Positions 15,694 to 24,692 of a stretch of 64,000 bases of DNA are shown in pieces. A program made the position numbers and the translations under genes. The first letter of the stretch is position 1, and the number at the start of each line of letters is the position of its first letter. Under the pieces are notes generated by a model that was not told where the DNA came from, ran no database searches, and worked only from the letters and a program-made list of their open reading frames with translations. The DNA comes from Bacteriovorax sp037444575 (GTDB lineage Bacteria; Bdellovibrionota; Bacteriovoracia; Bacteriovoracales; Bacteriovoracaceae), in contig JBBIME010000012.1 in assembly GCA_037444575.1 (NCBI GenBank), positions 1-64,000 of the forward strand, read 5' to 3'.

Positions 15694-17033
15694 AACTGCC
15701 CCATTGGAGGTGAGCCATCGCGAATCGGAGCTTGTCCACCTTCGCCAAAACGATAAGACACCTTAAACAAAATACTAAAAATGGAAACATTTCGATCCCA
15801 CGTATTTTGTACTGACACAAGACCAAATAAGCTTCGGTCAAAAAATCTTGTATAACTTCCTTCTGTGATAAAGGCCAAATTTAATTTTTCACTTCTTCTT
15901 TTCTCTAATTGGAAATCTTGATTGATTGAAATTTCTCTAAATTTATTCGAATGAAGAAAGCCCCCGCCCAAGATCAGGTCATTCGAAGTAAAATTCTTTT
16001 TAGCTCCAACATTAAGGGTTCCACTAATTTCATCTTTAATTATCCTTGGGAAATAAGTTCCAAACTTCAATTCTGCCAAGTTCTTCTTATCTACTTCACG
16101 TAACCCCAATGTCAATTTTGTTTCATAGGACATCTGATTGTAAGCACTCGGGCTTCTAAGAGAAAAAGAGGTCTGGTGATAACGACTTGATGGAAGAGTT
16201 TCTCTTACGTCCTGAATTCTCACATAGTGAAGAGTGTCTATTGTCGATAAAGATGTACGCAATTTAAATTTATTTTTAAGATCGAACACATATGTCGTCC
16301 ATAGGTTTTGTATATATATTTTAGGTTCAAGATCTAAATAAAGAATTGAAGAAAAGTTCTCTCCTTTTGCATTTTGAAAATTGGTGTTGTTAAAAAAGTA
16401 AAAACGATCAACTTCGCTTTTAAACTGTTGCCGCACTAATGATGTAGTTGAATACAAATAACTATCCCAGTCCTTACCCTTGTCTTCAAGAATAAAGTAT
16501 CCGCCATAGACTTTTGAATCTGTTTTAAACTTTATTTCCGTCTCATCAATTAATTGTGGATTAAGACCATAAAAAAGAGAAAATTTTGTCGATAGACCAA
16601 AAAGGCTTTTTCTAAAGCCCATATCTAAACCATCAACAAAAACGCTTCCAGCTTCTGACAAAGAAAATCTGCCTAGAGAATAATCGACGCCTTCATTCAG
16701 GCCGGACTTATGAAGGTTAAATTGATAGAGCTGAAGTTTGTTCTTAGCAACTAATTGTCGTCTCTCGTTACTTAACTTATCAAAGAAATTATTTTTGTCT
16801 CTCAAATCTACAGTGAACTCATGACTAGTATCTAAAATTTTATCGAAATTTACATAGAGACGTTCTGATAAAATGGCCACGTCATTGTATCTATCAAGCT
16901 GAGAAGATCTGAAAACTTCTTTGGAGAAAAATCCCCCAGAAATAAGTCGACCATAATAGCTCGCGTGTGATCTAGTCGTAAACAAAACTACAACTAGGAG
17001 AATCAGTCCATTTTTAAAATTTAATTTCTTCAT
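15690..17033 (-). CDS. Outer-membrane beta-barrel protein of a putative porin-cytochrome conduit
   Basis: A Sec signal peptide (ending SHAS) leads into about 420 residues of short alternating hydrophobic/polar strands rich in Tyr, Phe and Arg, separated by charged turns, the pattern of an outer-membrane beta-barrel. No domain with a more specific name is recognisable, and it has no CxxCH. The last strand (FKVSYRF) is followed by a Gly/Pro-rich tail. It overlaps the 30-haem cytochrome start by four bases, so it is the best candidate for the sheath or anchor that lets the cytochrome pass electrons through the outer membrane, as MtrB/PioB or OmbB do. That role is inferred from gene order only. 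It faces the membrane cytochrome gene across a 67-base divergent spacer. Confidence 0.78.
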   Translation of the reverse strand: MKKLNFKNGLILLVVVLFTTRSHASYYGRLISGGFFSKEVFRSSQLDRYNDVAILSERLYVNFDKILDTSHEFTVDLRDKNNFFDKLSNERRQLVAKNKLQLYQFNLHKSGLNEGVDYSLGRFSLSEAGSVFVDGLDMGFRKSLFGLSTKFSLFYGLNPQLIDETEIKFKTDSKVYGGYFILEDKGKDWDSYLYSTTSLVRQQFKSEVDRFYFFNNTNFQNAKGENFSSILYLDLEPKIYIQNLWTTYVFDLKNKFKLRTSLSTIDTLHYVRIQDVRETLPSSRYHQTSFSLRSPSAYNQMSYETKLTLGLREVDKKNLAELKFGTYFPRIIKDEISGTLNVGAKKNFTSNDLILGGGFLHSNKFREISINQDFQLEKRRSEKLNLAFITEGSYTRFFDRSLFGLVSVQNTWDRNVSIFSILFKVSYRFGEGGQAPIRDGSPPMGQL

Positions 17034-17100
17034 TTTATTTTATAAATTATCGTTTAAAATATAATTTATACAACATGATAATTACTCCCCATGGATTGAT

Positions 17101-17943
17101 ATGAAACTGAAACACTACGAATTTATCTGCCTTATTGTTAGTATCTTTTTAGGATACGAATATGCTGTTTTAAATCAGTATATTCACGCTGAAAGTATTA
17201 TAAAAAACATATCTTCGATCATTGCTCCTCGATATCATCTCAATCTAAGCCCTATCCCCGGATATCCCCTTAGTTATTTCCTGGGCTGGCTTGGTTTTGG
17301 AGTAATGCTCACAATGAATTTATATACTCTGAGAAAACGATTTAATGTTTTTAGAGGATTAGGAAAACTTTCGAGCTGGCTAGAGTTTCACATTTTTTGT
17401 GGAATTTTAGGTCCAATCTTAATTGTTTTTCATTCAAATTTTAAAATCTCAGGCCTGGTCTCAATCAGCTTTTGGAGCATGGTCATTGCTTCCACAAGTG
17501 GCATAGTCGGGAGATATTTCTACATCCAAACTTTAAAGAAAAAAGAAGAACTCAAAAAAAATGTAGCTTCGCTAAAAAGTAAATTCGTGCAACAACATCG
17601 AGAAAGTTTTTCAGATGAAAAGTTTGAGGAAATTTTTAAATACGCAAACAATGCTGCCGGTGTAAAAGAAAATATCTCAAATCCATTGAGCGTATTCATT
17701 TTTTCCCTAAAGTCAGACATTGAACTTCTATTTACTAACCCTGGAAAAGCTTTTGGACTCAATAAACAGGATGGAAATTCTCTTAAGGAAATTGGTGTGG
17801 AAAGCCGTAGGATCTTACTACTAGAGCCTTTTAACCAGCTACTTGGCTACTGGCATTCATTCCACCTTCCATTTGCATTTTTTATGTATATCGTAGCCGT
17901 TATTCATATCATCACTGCTCTACTTTTTGGAGTGAAGCATTGA
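17101..17943 (+). CDS. Membrane protein with di-haem cytochrome b signature
   Basis: The 280-residue protein has about five hydrophobic helices (near 7-27, 57-75, 95-112, 118-140 and 255-277). Two carry paired histidines 14 residues apart, H97/H111 and H255/H269, the spacing that places two b haems across a helical bundle in cytochrome b and ferric-reductase-like proteins; H252 lies beside. A charged cytosolic loop of about 100 residues joins the two halves. The likely role is to carry electrons from a quinol or a cytosolic flavoprotein to periplasmic cytochromes; the FAD/Fe-S protein at 21410 is the natural donor. It reads rightwards, divergent from the barrel gene, and overlaps the tail of ccsA by 24 bases. 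No family name is certain. Confidence 0.75.
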   Translation: MKLKHYEFICLIVSIFLGYEYAVLNQYIHAESIIKNISSIIAPRYHLNLSPIPGYPLSYFLGWLGFGVMLTMNLYTLRKRFNVFRGLGKLSSWLEFHIFCGILGPILIVFHSNFKISGLVSISFWSMVIASTSGIVGRYFYIQTLKKKEELKKNVASLKSKFVQQHRESFSDEKFEEIFKYANNAAGVKENISNPLSVFIFSLKSDIELLFTNPGKAFGLNKQDGNSLKEIGVESRRILLLEPFNQLLGYWHSFHLPFAFFMYIVAVIHIITALLFGVKH

Positions 17944-19548
17944 TTTTGAAAGATACAATACATAAATAACCAACTGAGAAAGAACTGCAGCTATAACCAT
18001 GAAGGTTCCACCTGAAGAAAATCCATACGAATGCAGACCAGTGGCAAGAATAAAATTAACTCCAAACCAGGCCATGATAACTAATATGTAAGTAAATGGT
18101 GATAGCACTAACAATCGTAATGGCGAAATCCAACCTGCAAAACGTCCGTGCAGGATAGCTAAGAATCCTAAGTCTGCGATGAGTGCCCAAGTCTCTTTTG
18201 GATCCCATCCCCAAAATCTCCCCCATGAGTAATCTGCCCACACTCCTCCAAGAATAATTCCAGCAGTCAGAAGTAAAACACCCAACTGAATTGATCTGTA
18301 CGCATAGTGAGAAAATCTATTGATGAGTTCTGTATTTTGATTTTTAAAAAGTGATCTAATGAGTACGATGTTTCCTAAAATCATTGCCATTGAAAATGCA
18401 GCATAGGATATCGTCACAGTTAAAACATGGATGGTCAGCCAATAGCTACTTCTTAGTACAGCGACAATAGGATCCATATTAGGACTAATAATTAATGGAA
18501 TATTTTCAGTTAATAGCAGTAGCAATGAAGCCCCGAGAGACATAATTGCTAAAATATTTCTGTCTTTATAGATAAGGTAAAAAATGTAACTAAAAAGGGA
18601 AATACCAAATGAAACCCAAATCATTGTTCCATACATATTAGTTACAGGGGGAAACTCAGTGATATAAACTCGTGTCCCGAAACCAATAATCAGCATTAAA
18701 AGTGGAAACACAAGGACAAAACTAAGCACGTTATCGTTGAGAATATTTTTAGAGAATGGAAGAAAGCTTATAAACGCAATTACAAAATAAATTAGTCCTG
18801 CCCAAAAGAAAAGCTTCCATTGATTGTACATAACCTCAAGGAACATGCGATCTCTTTGGTTCATGAACTGATTTTCAACTTTAGCCGACATTGCAGCAGA
18901 CATAAGTTCCTTAGACCATTTTTTAGTTATATCTGAGCTTTGAGAAGAAGAAATTGAAACCAATAAATTCTGCATGGCCACTTGAGTGGCATTTTTATCA
19001 TCGCCTTCTTTGTAAATGAGCCCCGAAAATAAGAGGTCACCACTTTGAATGGATTTAAGAAGCCACATTTGATTAACTACTTCCAACTCAGCACTCTGTA
19101 TTGGTGTCAGTAGGTTTTTACTTTTCTTTTCAACTTCTCTGGCTGCATTGGCCAAATTCATGATATCGGTCTTTTCGACTTCTTCTAAGTTAAACAATGT
19201 TCTTTTTTTCTCAAGCTGAAGAAGCTCGCGCAAATCAGTATTTCTGATATTGATTACTTTAATTAACGATGAGTCCTTAAACAAATGCATGGCCATATAA
19301 AAGCCGACTGGACTCAAACCAAAGAGTGATTTTTTCCCGGTTAAGAAAAGATTATTTTCACGAGCGACAGTATCAAGGGGCTTTAATCTTCCTCTGTCCT
19401 TAATTGGAAGAACTTCCAGTTTTAAATCATTAAAATTTTGAGCGATCTGTTTTAAATCAAATTCCAATTTCTCATCAGAGACAGATGTCGACTGAGCATG
19501 AAGAATTGAAGAAAAGAGAATGATTAGCGTTACAAATAGTGTTCTCAT
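17920..19548 (-). CDS. ccsA: System II cytochrome c maturation protein CcsA/ResC-type
   Basis: This is the haem-handling half of the System II (Ccs) cytochrome c synthase. It has a signal-like N-terminus, a periplasmic extension of about 220 residues as in CcsBA-type proteins of Geobacter and Bacteroidetes, then eight or so membrane helices. The tryptophan-rich haem-binding WWD segment lies at 437-454 (SWGRFWGWDPKETW), and conserved histidines occur at H374, H467 and H506. With the ResB-like protein encoded seven bases upstream it would transport haem and attach it to CxxCH motifs outside the cytoplasmic membrane. Its position amid three genes needing about 70 haems in total suggests a dedicated role. 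Confidence 0.93.
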   Translation of the reverse strand: MRTLFVTLIILFSSILHAQSTSVSDEKLEFDLKQIAQNFNDLKLEVLPIKDRGRLKPLDTVARENNLFLTGKKSLFGLSPVGFYMAMHLFKDSSLIKVINIRNTDLRELLQLEKKRTLFNLEEVEKTDIMNLANAAREVEKKSKNLLTPIQSAELEVVNQMWLLKSIQSGDLLFSGLIYKEGDDKNATQVAMQNLLVSISSSQSSDITKKWSKELMSAAMSAKVENQFMNQRDRMFLEVMYNQWKLFFWAGLIYFVIAFISFLPFSKNILNDNVLSFVLVFPLLMLIIGFGTRVYITEFPPVTNMYGTMIWVSFGISLFSYIFYLIYKDRNILAIMSLGASLLLLLTENIPLIISPNMDPIVAVLRSSYWLTIHVLTVTISYAAFSMAMILGNIVLIRSLFKNQNTELINRFSHYAYRSIQLGVLLLTAGIILGGVWADYSWGRFWGWDPKETWALIADLGFLAILHGRFAGWISPLRLLVLSPFTYILVIMAWFGVNFILATGLHSYGFSSGGTFMVIAAVLSQLVIYVLYLSKSMLHSKK

Positions 19549-19555
19549 TAATTAC

Positions 19556-21310
19556 CTATACATTAAACTTTGTTTGAAATCGTTTACTCTTTTGAAGAGT
19601 GTAAATAATAATTCCCAAGCATAAAATAATACTACCAATATACTTAAGCTCTCGTCCTGGATCTCGATTAACGGAAAGAATGGTTAGTGCCGGCGAATTG
19701 GGAGTGATTTGGTAACTCGATTGATAGAATGTATAGCCTTCTAACTTAAGTGGCTCATTCATATAAATTTCATGAACTGGACCTTGACCATTGATTTGGA
19801 CAAAGCTTTTATAATTCATGGCCATTTCACTTCCGGGATAGTCATTTTTTTCAAACTTTACAAGCGAAAGAGCAAATGGAAGAAACATTCTCTCCTTTCC
19901 ATAATAAACTCGAACAGGATTATTATTTGCCATGAAATTCATTTCACTATTTTCTGTAATCCAATTTTCCTCACCCTGAGGAGATTTTAGAAGAATGGCG
20001 CTTGCTGGAAGTGGCATTTTTCTCTTTGGTTCAGATTCTGTTGGTGTATAACTGTCGGTTGCGTTTCTCACTCCTAAAAATGTAAGCTCTATTCCCATCC
20101 ATGGAGTGACAAGCATTTCTTTTTCGCTTAACACCTTCTTCATTAACTGCTCGCCATTTTTAAACAGAGTCACTTCCACATGGCCTTTGTCTAGTATTTG
20201 GAATTCCACAGTATTTTTTATTCTATCTCCAACCTGCGCTCCAACCTTAGGATGATTGCTTGGCATCTGCATTTGATCTGAATTACTCATGCCAACGTTT
20301 TCTGAAGGCGCTGAGGCGTTCATTTGGAATGATAATCTGTAACCAAAAACGCCGTTGGGGTTTAGAGAAAATTCTGGAATATTTTGATAGATAATTTCAC
20401 GAGCTGTCTGATCGCCTTTTGTTGCAACGATCTCAAGAGCTGGGTTGGATCTACTGGCATCGCCCTCTTCAATTTTATTATTTGCAATCTGAGCATTTTT
20501 AAAAATTTTTGTAATTTTTAATTTGATATCTCCTAAATCCAGGCTTTGTTTCTTCTCAAAATTAAGAGACTTTACCAGTGCCCCTTTCATATCCTTAATA
20601 AATAGCTGGCTTCCACCTTTTACCACTTTAGCTGGAGTTAATTTCTTAATAGATTTTACTGGATCAGACTGGACTTGTTTTTCAACCAACCTAAATGTGG
20701 CCGGTCCCATTTGGACTTCTTTTTCAAGTTCAGTGTTTAAAATCTGAACGACATCAAAAAAAGGACTTTTAATTTTAAAATTTAAATTTTGACCTCTGTC
20801 ATAATTTTTTTCTGGAACATCAACAAACGGTAAGAATGTGCTCATTTTTAAATTAGCATTGTTTGCTAACGTTATATCACTTAGATCTCTTTTTTCTAAA
20901 TAGCGCGTGATGAAAGTCTTGTTGCCATCAATTTCCAAAACATTTTGTTGAAGAAAAACGAGATTGGAGTCAGATTTTTCATAAATCTGCATTGTCCCAT
21001 CAATCCCCCAGATCATCGTTAAAACCGACCCAAATAGTAAGACAAGCATCCCAAGATGAGTAACCAAAAAACCGACATGTCGTCTTTTCCAAGGCAGGCG
21101 AGAAAGAGTCGAAAAGAGTATGTTTACTCCGAGGAAAAATAAAATAATTAAGAACCACCACGTCTTATATATTTTTAGACTGGCGTACTCGGCATTATAT
21201 TTACTCTCCAAAAGAGTACCCGCCACGCTGGCAGCAAGTAAGAGTAACATTGTTGGCACTGCCAACTTTATTGAGGATAAAAATTTAAATATTTTCTTTA
21301 AATAAAACAT
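19556..21310 (-). CDS. resB: System II cytochrome c maturation protein CcsB/ResB-type
   Basis: The N-terminal part (about residues 1-105) holds three membrane helices with the ResB sequence pattern (SSIKLAVPTMLLLLAASVAG, then a TWWF helix and RRHVGFLVTHLGML). A large periplasmic domain of about 430 residues follows, then a final helix near the C-terminus (LKYIGSIILCLGIIIYTLQ) after the family stretch EGYTFYQSSYQ. ResB proteins work with CcsA to deliver haem and reduced apocytochrome for thioether bond formation. It is first in an operon with ccsA. The divergent upstream spacer has a 16-base palindrome shared with the FAD/Fe-S gene. Confidence 0.92.
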   Translation of the reverse strand: MFYLKKIFKFLSSIKLAVPTMLLLLAASVAGTLLESKYNAEYASLKIYKTWWFLIILFFLGVNILFSTLSRLPWKRRHVGFLVTHLGMLVLLFGSVLTMIWGIDGTMQIYEKSDSNLVFLQQNVLEIDGNKTFITRYLEKRDLSDITLANNANLKMSTFLPFVDVPEKNYDRGQNLNFKIKSPFFDVVQILNTELEKEVQMGPATFRLVEKQVQSDPVKSIKKLTPAKVVKGGSQLFIKDMKGALVKSLNFEKKQSLDLGDIKLKITKIFKNAQIANNKIEEGDASRSNPALEIVATKGDQTAREIIYQNIPEFSLNPNGVFGYRLSFQMNASAPSENVGMSNSDQMQMPSNHPKVGAQVGDRIKNTVEFQILDKGHVEVTLFKNGEQLMKKVLSEKEMLVTPWMGIELTFLGVRNATDSYTPTESEPKRKMPLPASAILLKSPQGEENWITENSEMNFMANNNPVRVYYGKERMFLPFALSLVKFEKNDYPGSEMAMNYKSFVQINGQGPVHEIYMNEPLKLEGYTFYQSSYQITPNSPALTILSVNRDPGRELKYIGSIILCLGIIIYTLQKSKRFQTKFNV

Positions 21311-21342
21311 CGTTGTGTCTTCCGTTGATAGATTAATTTAAA

Positions 21343-21358
21343 TCTTATCATGATAAGA
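21343..21358. promoter_or_regulatory. 16-base palindrome in the resB / Fe-S flavoprotein spacer
   Basis: TCTTATCATGATAAGA is a perfect gapless palindrome in the 99-base spacer between two divergent genes of the electron-transfer island. It is placed to coordinate both promoters. It does not match the FNR box (no N4 gap). Confidence 0.45.
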
Positions 21359-21409
21359 AACTGTGGCTAGAAATATTAAGGCAATCTTTAAATAATCCGA
21401 TATAAAAAA

Positions 21410-22801
21410 ATGAAAAATATTTCTCGAGAAATCTCTTCAAAAAATACAAATAATACCTATCTAGATCTATTGGCCGATCATCTCGACTATTTTGGTTACC
21501 TACTCATGCTTGCCATCGCTCTTTTTAGCATCCTGAAGAAATCTAAAAAGAATAAAAAGGCGATTTCAACTCTAGAAAAAAATATACGCGATAACTTAAA
21601 TGAACCGGCCACCATGCACCCTGAAATAAATGAAAGTTTATGCGCTGGATGTGGTTCCTGTGTAAAAGCATGCCCTGAAGGTGAGATTTTACAACTTATC
21701 AGTCATAAAGCGGTTTTAGTTTACCCTACTAAATGTGTTGGTCATGGTGCTTGTGAGCAAGCTTGTCCATTCGGTGCCATTGATTTGGTGTTTGGAACTA
21801 AAACGAGAGGAATGGAAATTCCAAGAATCAGCCCTGATTTTGAAACGAATATACCAGGTTTATATATCGCTGGAGAATTGGGGGGAATGGGACTCATTAG
21901 AAACGCCATTAAGCAGGGAAAATTGGCCGCCTATCACGCTATTTCAAAACTAAAAGATGTTAATCATAAAACTGATGTCGATATCTTTATAGTTGGAGCG
22001 GGTCCTGCTGGTTTTAGTGCAGCCTTGGCTTCAAAAGAAAAAAATATGAAATACAAAATTATTGAACAAAATAGTTTTGGAGGAACGATATACAATTTTC
22101 CAAGACAGAAAATTGTTACAAGCCATCCCCTTGAGATTCCAATTTTTGGAATAAAAAAATTCAAAAGCAATGTTGTCCAAAAGGAAGAAATCCTAAGCAT
22201 TTTTTCGAAAATTAAAGAGGAAAACAATCTAGTCATTAGTGAAAAAGAAAGTTTTAAAAATTTAAAGAAACTCGATAACGGAACTTTTGAAATAGAGACG
22301 AGCAAAGGGACCTACACTTCTAAAAAAGTCATACTGGGAATGGGAGTCAGAGGCTCACCTAGAAAACTAGGGCTTCCAAATGAGGATATGCCTAAAGTCA
22401 CTTACAACTTAATTGATCCCGAAGAATATCAAAATGCATCGATAGCAATTGTTGGTGGCGGTAATGCTGGTCTTGAAGCTGCTCAATATTTAAGTAAGCC
22501 GCATTTGAAAAATAAAGTTCACCTAATAGTTAGAGGTGGACCCGAAGAAGCTTTCAGTAGAGCTAACGAACAAAACCAAAAATTAGTTTTTGAACAAGAA
22601 AAGCAGAAGCTTGTTACTATTCATTATGATTCCGCCATAAAAACGATTGAAAAAGATTTCATTCTTATAAATAAATCAAATGAAGAAGTTAAATTAAATA
22701 ACAATTATATTTTTATTTTCGCTGGAGCTGAAGTTCCTTTTAAGTTCTTGATGTCCCTGGGAATTAATATTGATAAGGCTCACGGAGAGAAGAGGACATA
22801 A
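21410..22801 (+). CDS. Membrane-anchored 2x[4Fe-4S] ferredoxin / FAD-NAD(P) oxidoreductase
   Basis: After one membrane helix (about 26-43) the protein has a ferredoxin-type domain with C78, C81, C84, C88 and a second cluster motif C109, H112, C115, C119, in which His replaces the usual second Cys. A thioredoxin-reductase-like domain follows, with an FAD-binding GAGPAG (196-201) and an NAD(P)-binding GGGNAG (349-354). There is no redox-active CxxC disulfide in the flavin domain. It should oxidise NAD(P)H or ferredoxin at the inner face of the membrane and pass electrons to a membrane carrier; the di-haem-b-like protein at 17101 is the obvious partner. It lies between the ResB/CcsA operon and the 21-haem cytochrome, on the same strand as the latter. 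Confidence 0.85.
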   Translation: MKNISREISSKNTNNTYLDLLADHLDYFGYLLMLAIALFSILKKSKKNKKAISTLEKNIRDNLNEPATMHPEINESLCAGCGSCVKACPEGEILQLISHKAVLVYPTKCVGHGACEQACPFGAIDLVFGTKTRGMEIPRISPDFETNIPGLYIAGELGGMGLIRNAIKQGKLAAYHAISKLKDVNHKTDVDIFIVGAGPAGFSAALASKEKNMKYKIIEQNSFGGTIYNFPRQKIVTSHPLEIPIFGIKKFKSNVVQKEEILSIFSKIKEENNLVISEKESFKNLKKLDNGTFEIETSKGTYTSKKVILGMGVRGSPRKLGLPNEDMPKVTYNLIDPEEYQNASIAIVGGGNAGLEAAQYLSKPHLKNKVHLIVRGGPEEAFSRANEQNQKLVFEQEKQKLVTIHYDSAIKTIEKDFILINKSNEEVKLNNNYIFIFAGAEVPFKFLMSLGINIDKAHGEKRT

Positions 22802-22803
22802 TT

Positions 22804-22828
22804 TGCCAAAATTTTAAGGCATTTTTTT
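22804..22828 (+). terminator. Weak hairpin and T-run after the Fe-S flavoprotein gene
   Basis: TGCC and GGCA are separated by ten A/T bases and followed by seven T residues, just past the stop codon. The stem is only four base pairs, so termination would be leaky and the downstream cytochrome may be partly co-transcribed. Confidence 0.3.
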
Positions 22829-22912
22829 AAGAAAACAGATAGTAGTTACCCTTAGAAATTAACAACTTATTTTATGGGATATTAATTTGATTAATTTGAT
22901 AAAATATAAAGC

Positions 22913-24688
22913 ATGAGAATAGTTTATTTACTCATATTTACTTTGCTAATCATCGCTGGCTGTAAGCCTGGTGATTTTAAAATATCGTCTCCGAGAGCTT
23001 CTTCTGGGAGTCCCTTAACCAATTTTAATCACAATTTGTTTTTATCTTCCAGCTGTAAACAATGCCATGAAAATAAACGTCCGATCTCAACCCCTGCCCA
23101 CGGAAATGGGGCCGATTGTATTTCTTGTCATACAGCTGCTCCAAATATTGTTGGAGTTAGAAGTTGGTTAAACCTCACAAGCTTTAACCATTCACCAATG
23201 CCCTCTTCATGTATCAGTTGTCATGAGAATAAAAGACCTTTACTGATTTCGCCTCACCTTGCTGGTCAATGGGGAGAAAAACAAGACTGCGCTAGTTGCC
23301 ACAATTATCCAAGCTGGAAGCCTGCAAAGTTTGATCACATCAAACCACTCACCGATTGCGTTCAATGCCATCGAACAGCGACTAAAGATGATAGACCTCT
23401 ACCGAAGACATCTCACCCATCTTCTTTTTACAATCAAATTGATTGTATCCAATGTCATACTAATTCGAACAATTCAAAAAAATGGACCGATCTTATTTTT
23501 AATCACAGAACTCATACACCAGCTCCAACGAGCTGTATGAAATGTCATGAGCCGATGAGACCACTCTCTCACACTGTCGCTCCAAAAATAATGGGAATGA
23601 ATAAGGCAGATTGTAATTCTTGCCACACTTCTACTACAGATTGGAAACAGGTTGCGGCCTTTGATCATGAAGTGATGAAACCGACAAGTTGTATGGGATG
23701 CCATTCGGGCAGTATTCCTGCAAACCAAACAGCTCACCCTTCGGTCATTGGAAACTATAACAAGATTGATTGCGTTCAATGCCATACTTATGACAAGTCA
23801 ACAACGCCAAGATCATGGACAAAAATTATATTTAATCACAACACACACTCTCCAACTCCAACGAGCTGTATTGAGTGCCATAAAAATGTGAACAATTCAT
23901 TGCCTGCAAGTGGGACGCATCTGGCCGGCAGTCGATCAACTTTAGACTGTGCTACTTGCCACAAATTTGATGGAATAAAACTTTGGACTAATTTTTCAGT
24001 ATTCAATCATATTGCCATTGGTGCGACAGAAAGATGTGATAGTTGCCATACAAGCGGCATAAAAACCTTAACTTCAAAACCAGCTACTCACGTTACTACG
24101 ACTCTAGATTGTAAATCTTGCCATAGCTCCACTGCATGGAAGCCAGCAGGTTTTACTCATTCGCCAAGCGATACTAATTGTATGAGTTGCCATAATGGAA
24201 CAACTGCACCTGGGAAACCAGTTACTCACATAAGAACAATTGCTCAATGTAATACTTGTCACACGCAAGCAGCTTGGAAACCAGCAAGCTATATCCATTC
24301 TACTTCTGATACGGACTGTTTAACTTGTCACAATGGAACAACCGCGATGGGAAGACCAGCGACACACAATCTACCAACAGCTAATCATCAGTGCGGTAGT
24401 TGCCACAATCAAACTTCATTTAAAACAGTTGCCTTCAATACAGGCTATAGACATTCCGCTGCCGGTGGATTACTTCCAGATGGAGCTACTTATCACAGAT
24501 CTCAATCATCGTGTACAATGTGTCACTCGACGACAACTGATAACGTAAAGTATACTGATACAGCTGCCAACTCTGTTTATTCTCCAAAATGTGCCGGCTG
24601 CCACACTTCAAACTTTAACAGCGGACATGGCGGTAGTATTGGATCTAAAGCTAATTGTCTAAATTGTCATTACTATAGCGGCTGGTAA
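22913..24688 (+). CDS. Multihaem c-type cytochrome lipoprotein with 21 CxxCH motifs
   Basis: The signal peptide ends in a lipobox (IAGC) with Lys at +2, suggesting outer-membrane anchoring. I count 21 CxxCH motifs in 591 residues. Repeats alternate between a SCxxCH unit preceded by FNH.THSPTPT-like sequence and a DCxxCH unit. The C-terminal third is rich in Thr, Ser and Gly with near-identical repeats such as CHNGTT. It is a paralogue of the 19-haem lipoprotein at 8838 with two more haem sites, and is more Ser/Thr-rich and less charged, which may reflect surface exposure. It probably extends the haem chain of this island. Its stop lies four bases from the stop of the convergent next gene. Confidence 0.93.
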   Translation: MRIVYLLIFTLLIIAGCKPGDFKISSPRASSGSPLTNFNHNLFLSSSCKQCHENKRPISTPAHGNGADCISCHTAAPNIVGVRSWLNLTSFNHSPMPSSCISCHENKRPLLISPHLAGQWGEKQDCASCHNYPSWKPAKFDHIKPLTDCVQCHRTATKDDRPLPKTSHPSSFYNQIDCIQCHTNSNNSKKWTDLIFNHRTHTPAPTSCMKCHEPMRPLSHTVAPKIMGMNKADCNSCHTSTTDWKQVAAFDHEVMKPTSCMGCHSGSIPANQTAHPSVIGNYNKIDCVQCHTYDKSTTPRSWTKIIFNHNTHSPTPTSCIECHKNVNNSLPASGTHLAGSRSTLDCATCHKFDGIKLWTNFSVFNHIAIGATERCDSCHTSGIKTLTSKPATHVTTTLDCKSCHSSTAWKPAGFTHSPSDTNCMSCHNGTTAPGKPVTHIRTIAQCNTCHTQAAWKPASYIHSTSDTDCLTCHNGTTAMGRPATHNLPTANHQCGSCHNQTSFKTVAFNTGYRHSAAGGLLPDGATYHRSQSSCTMCHSTTTDNVKYTDTAANSVYSPKCAGCHTSNFNSGHGGSIGSKANCLNCHYYSGW

Positions 24689-24692
24689 GAGA

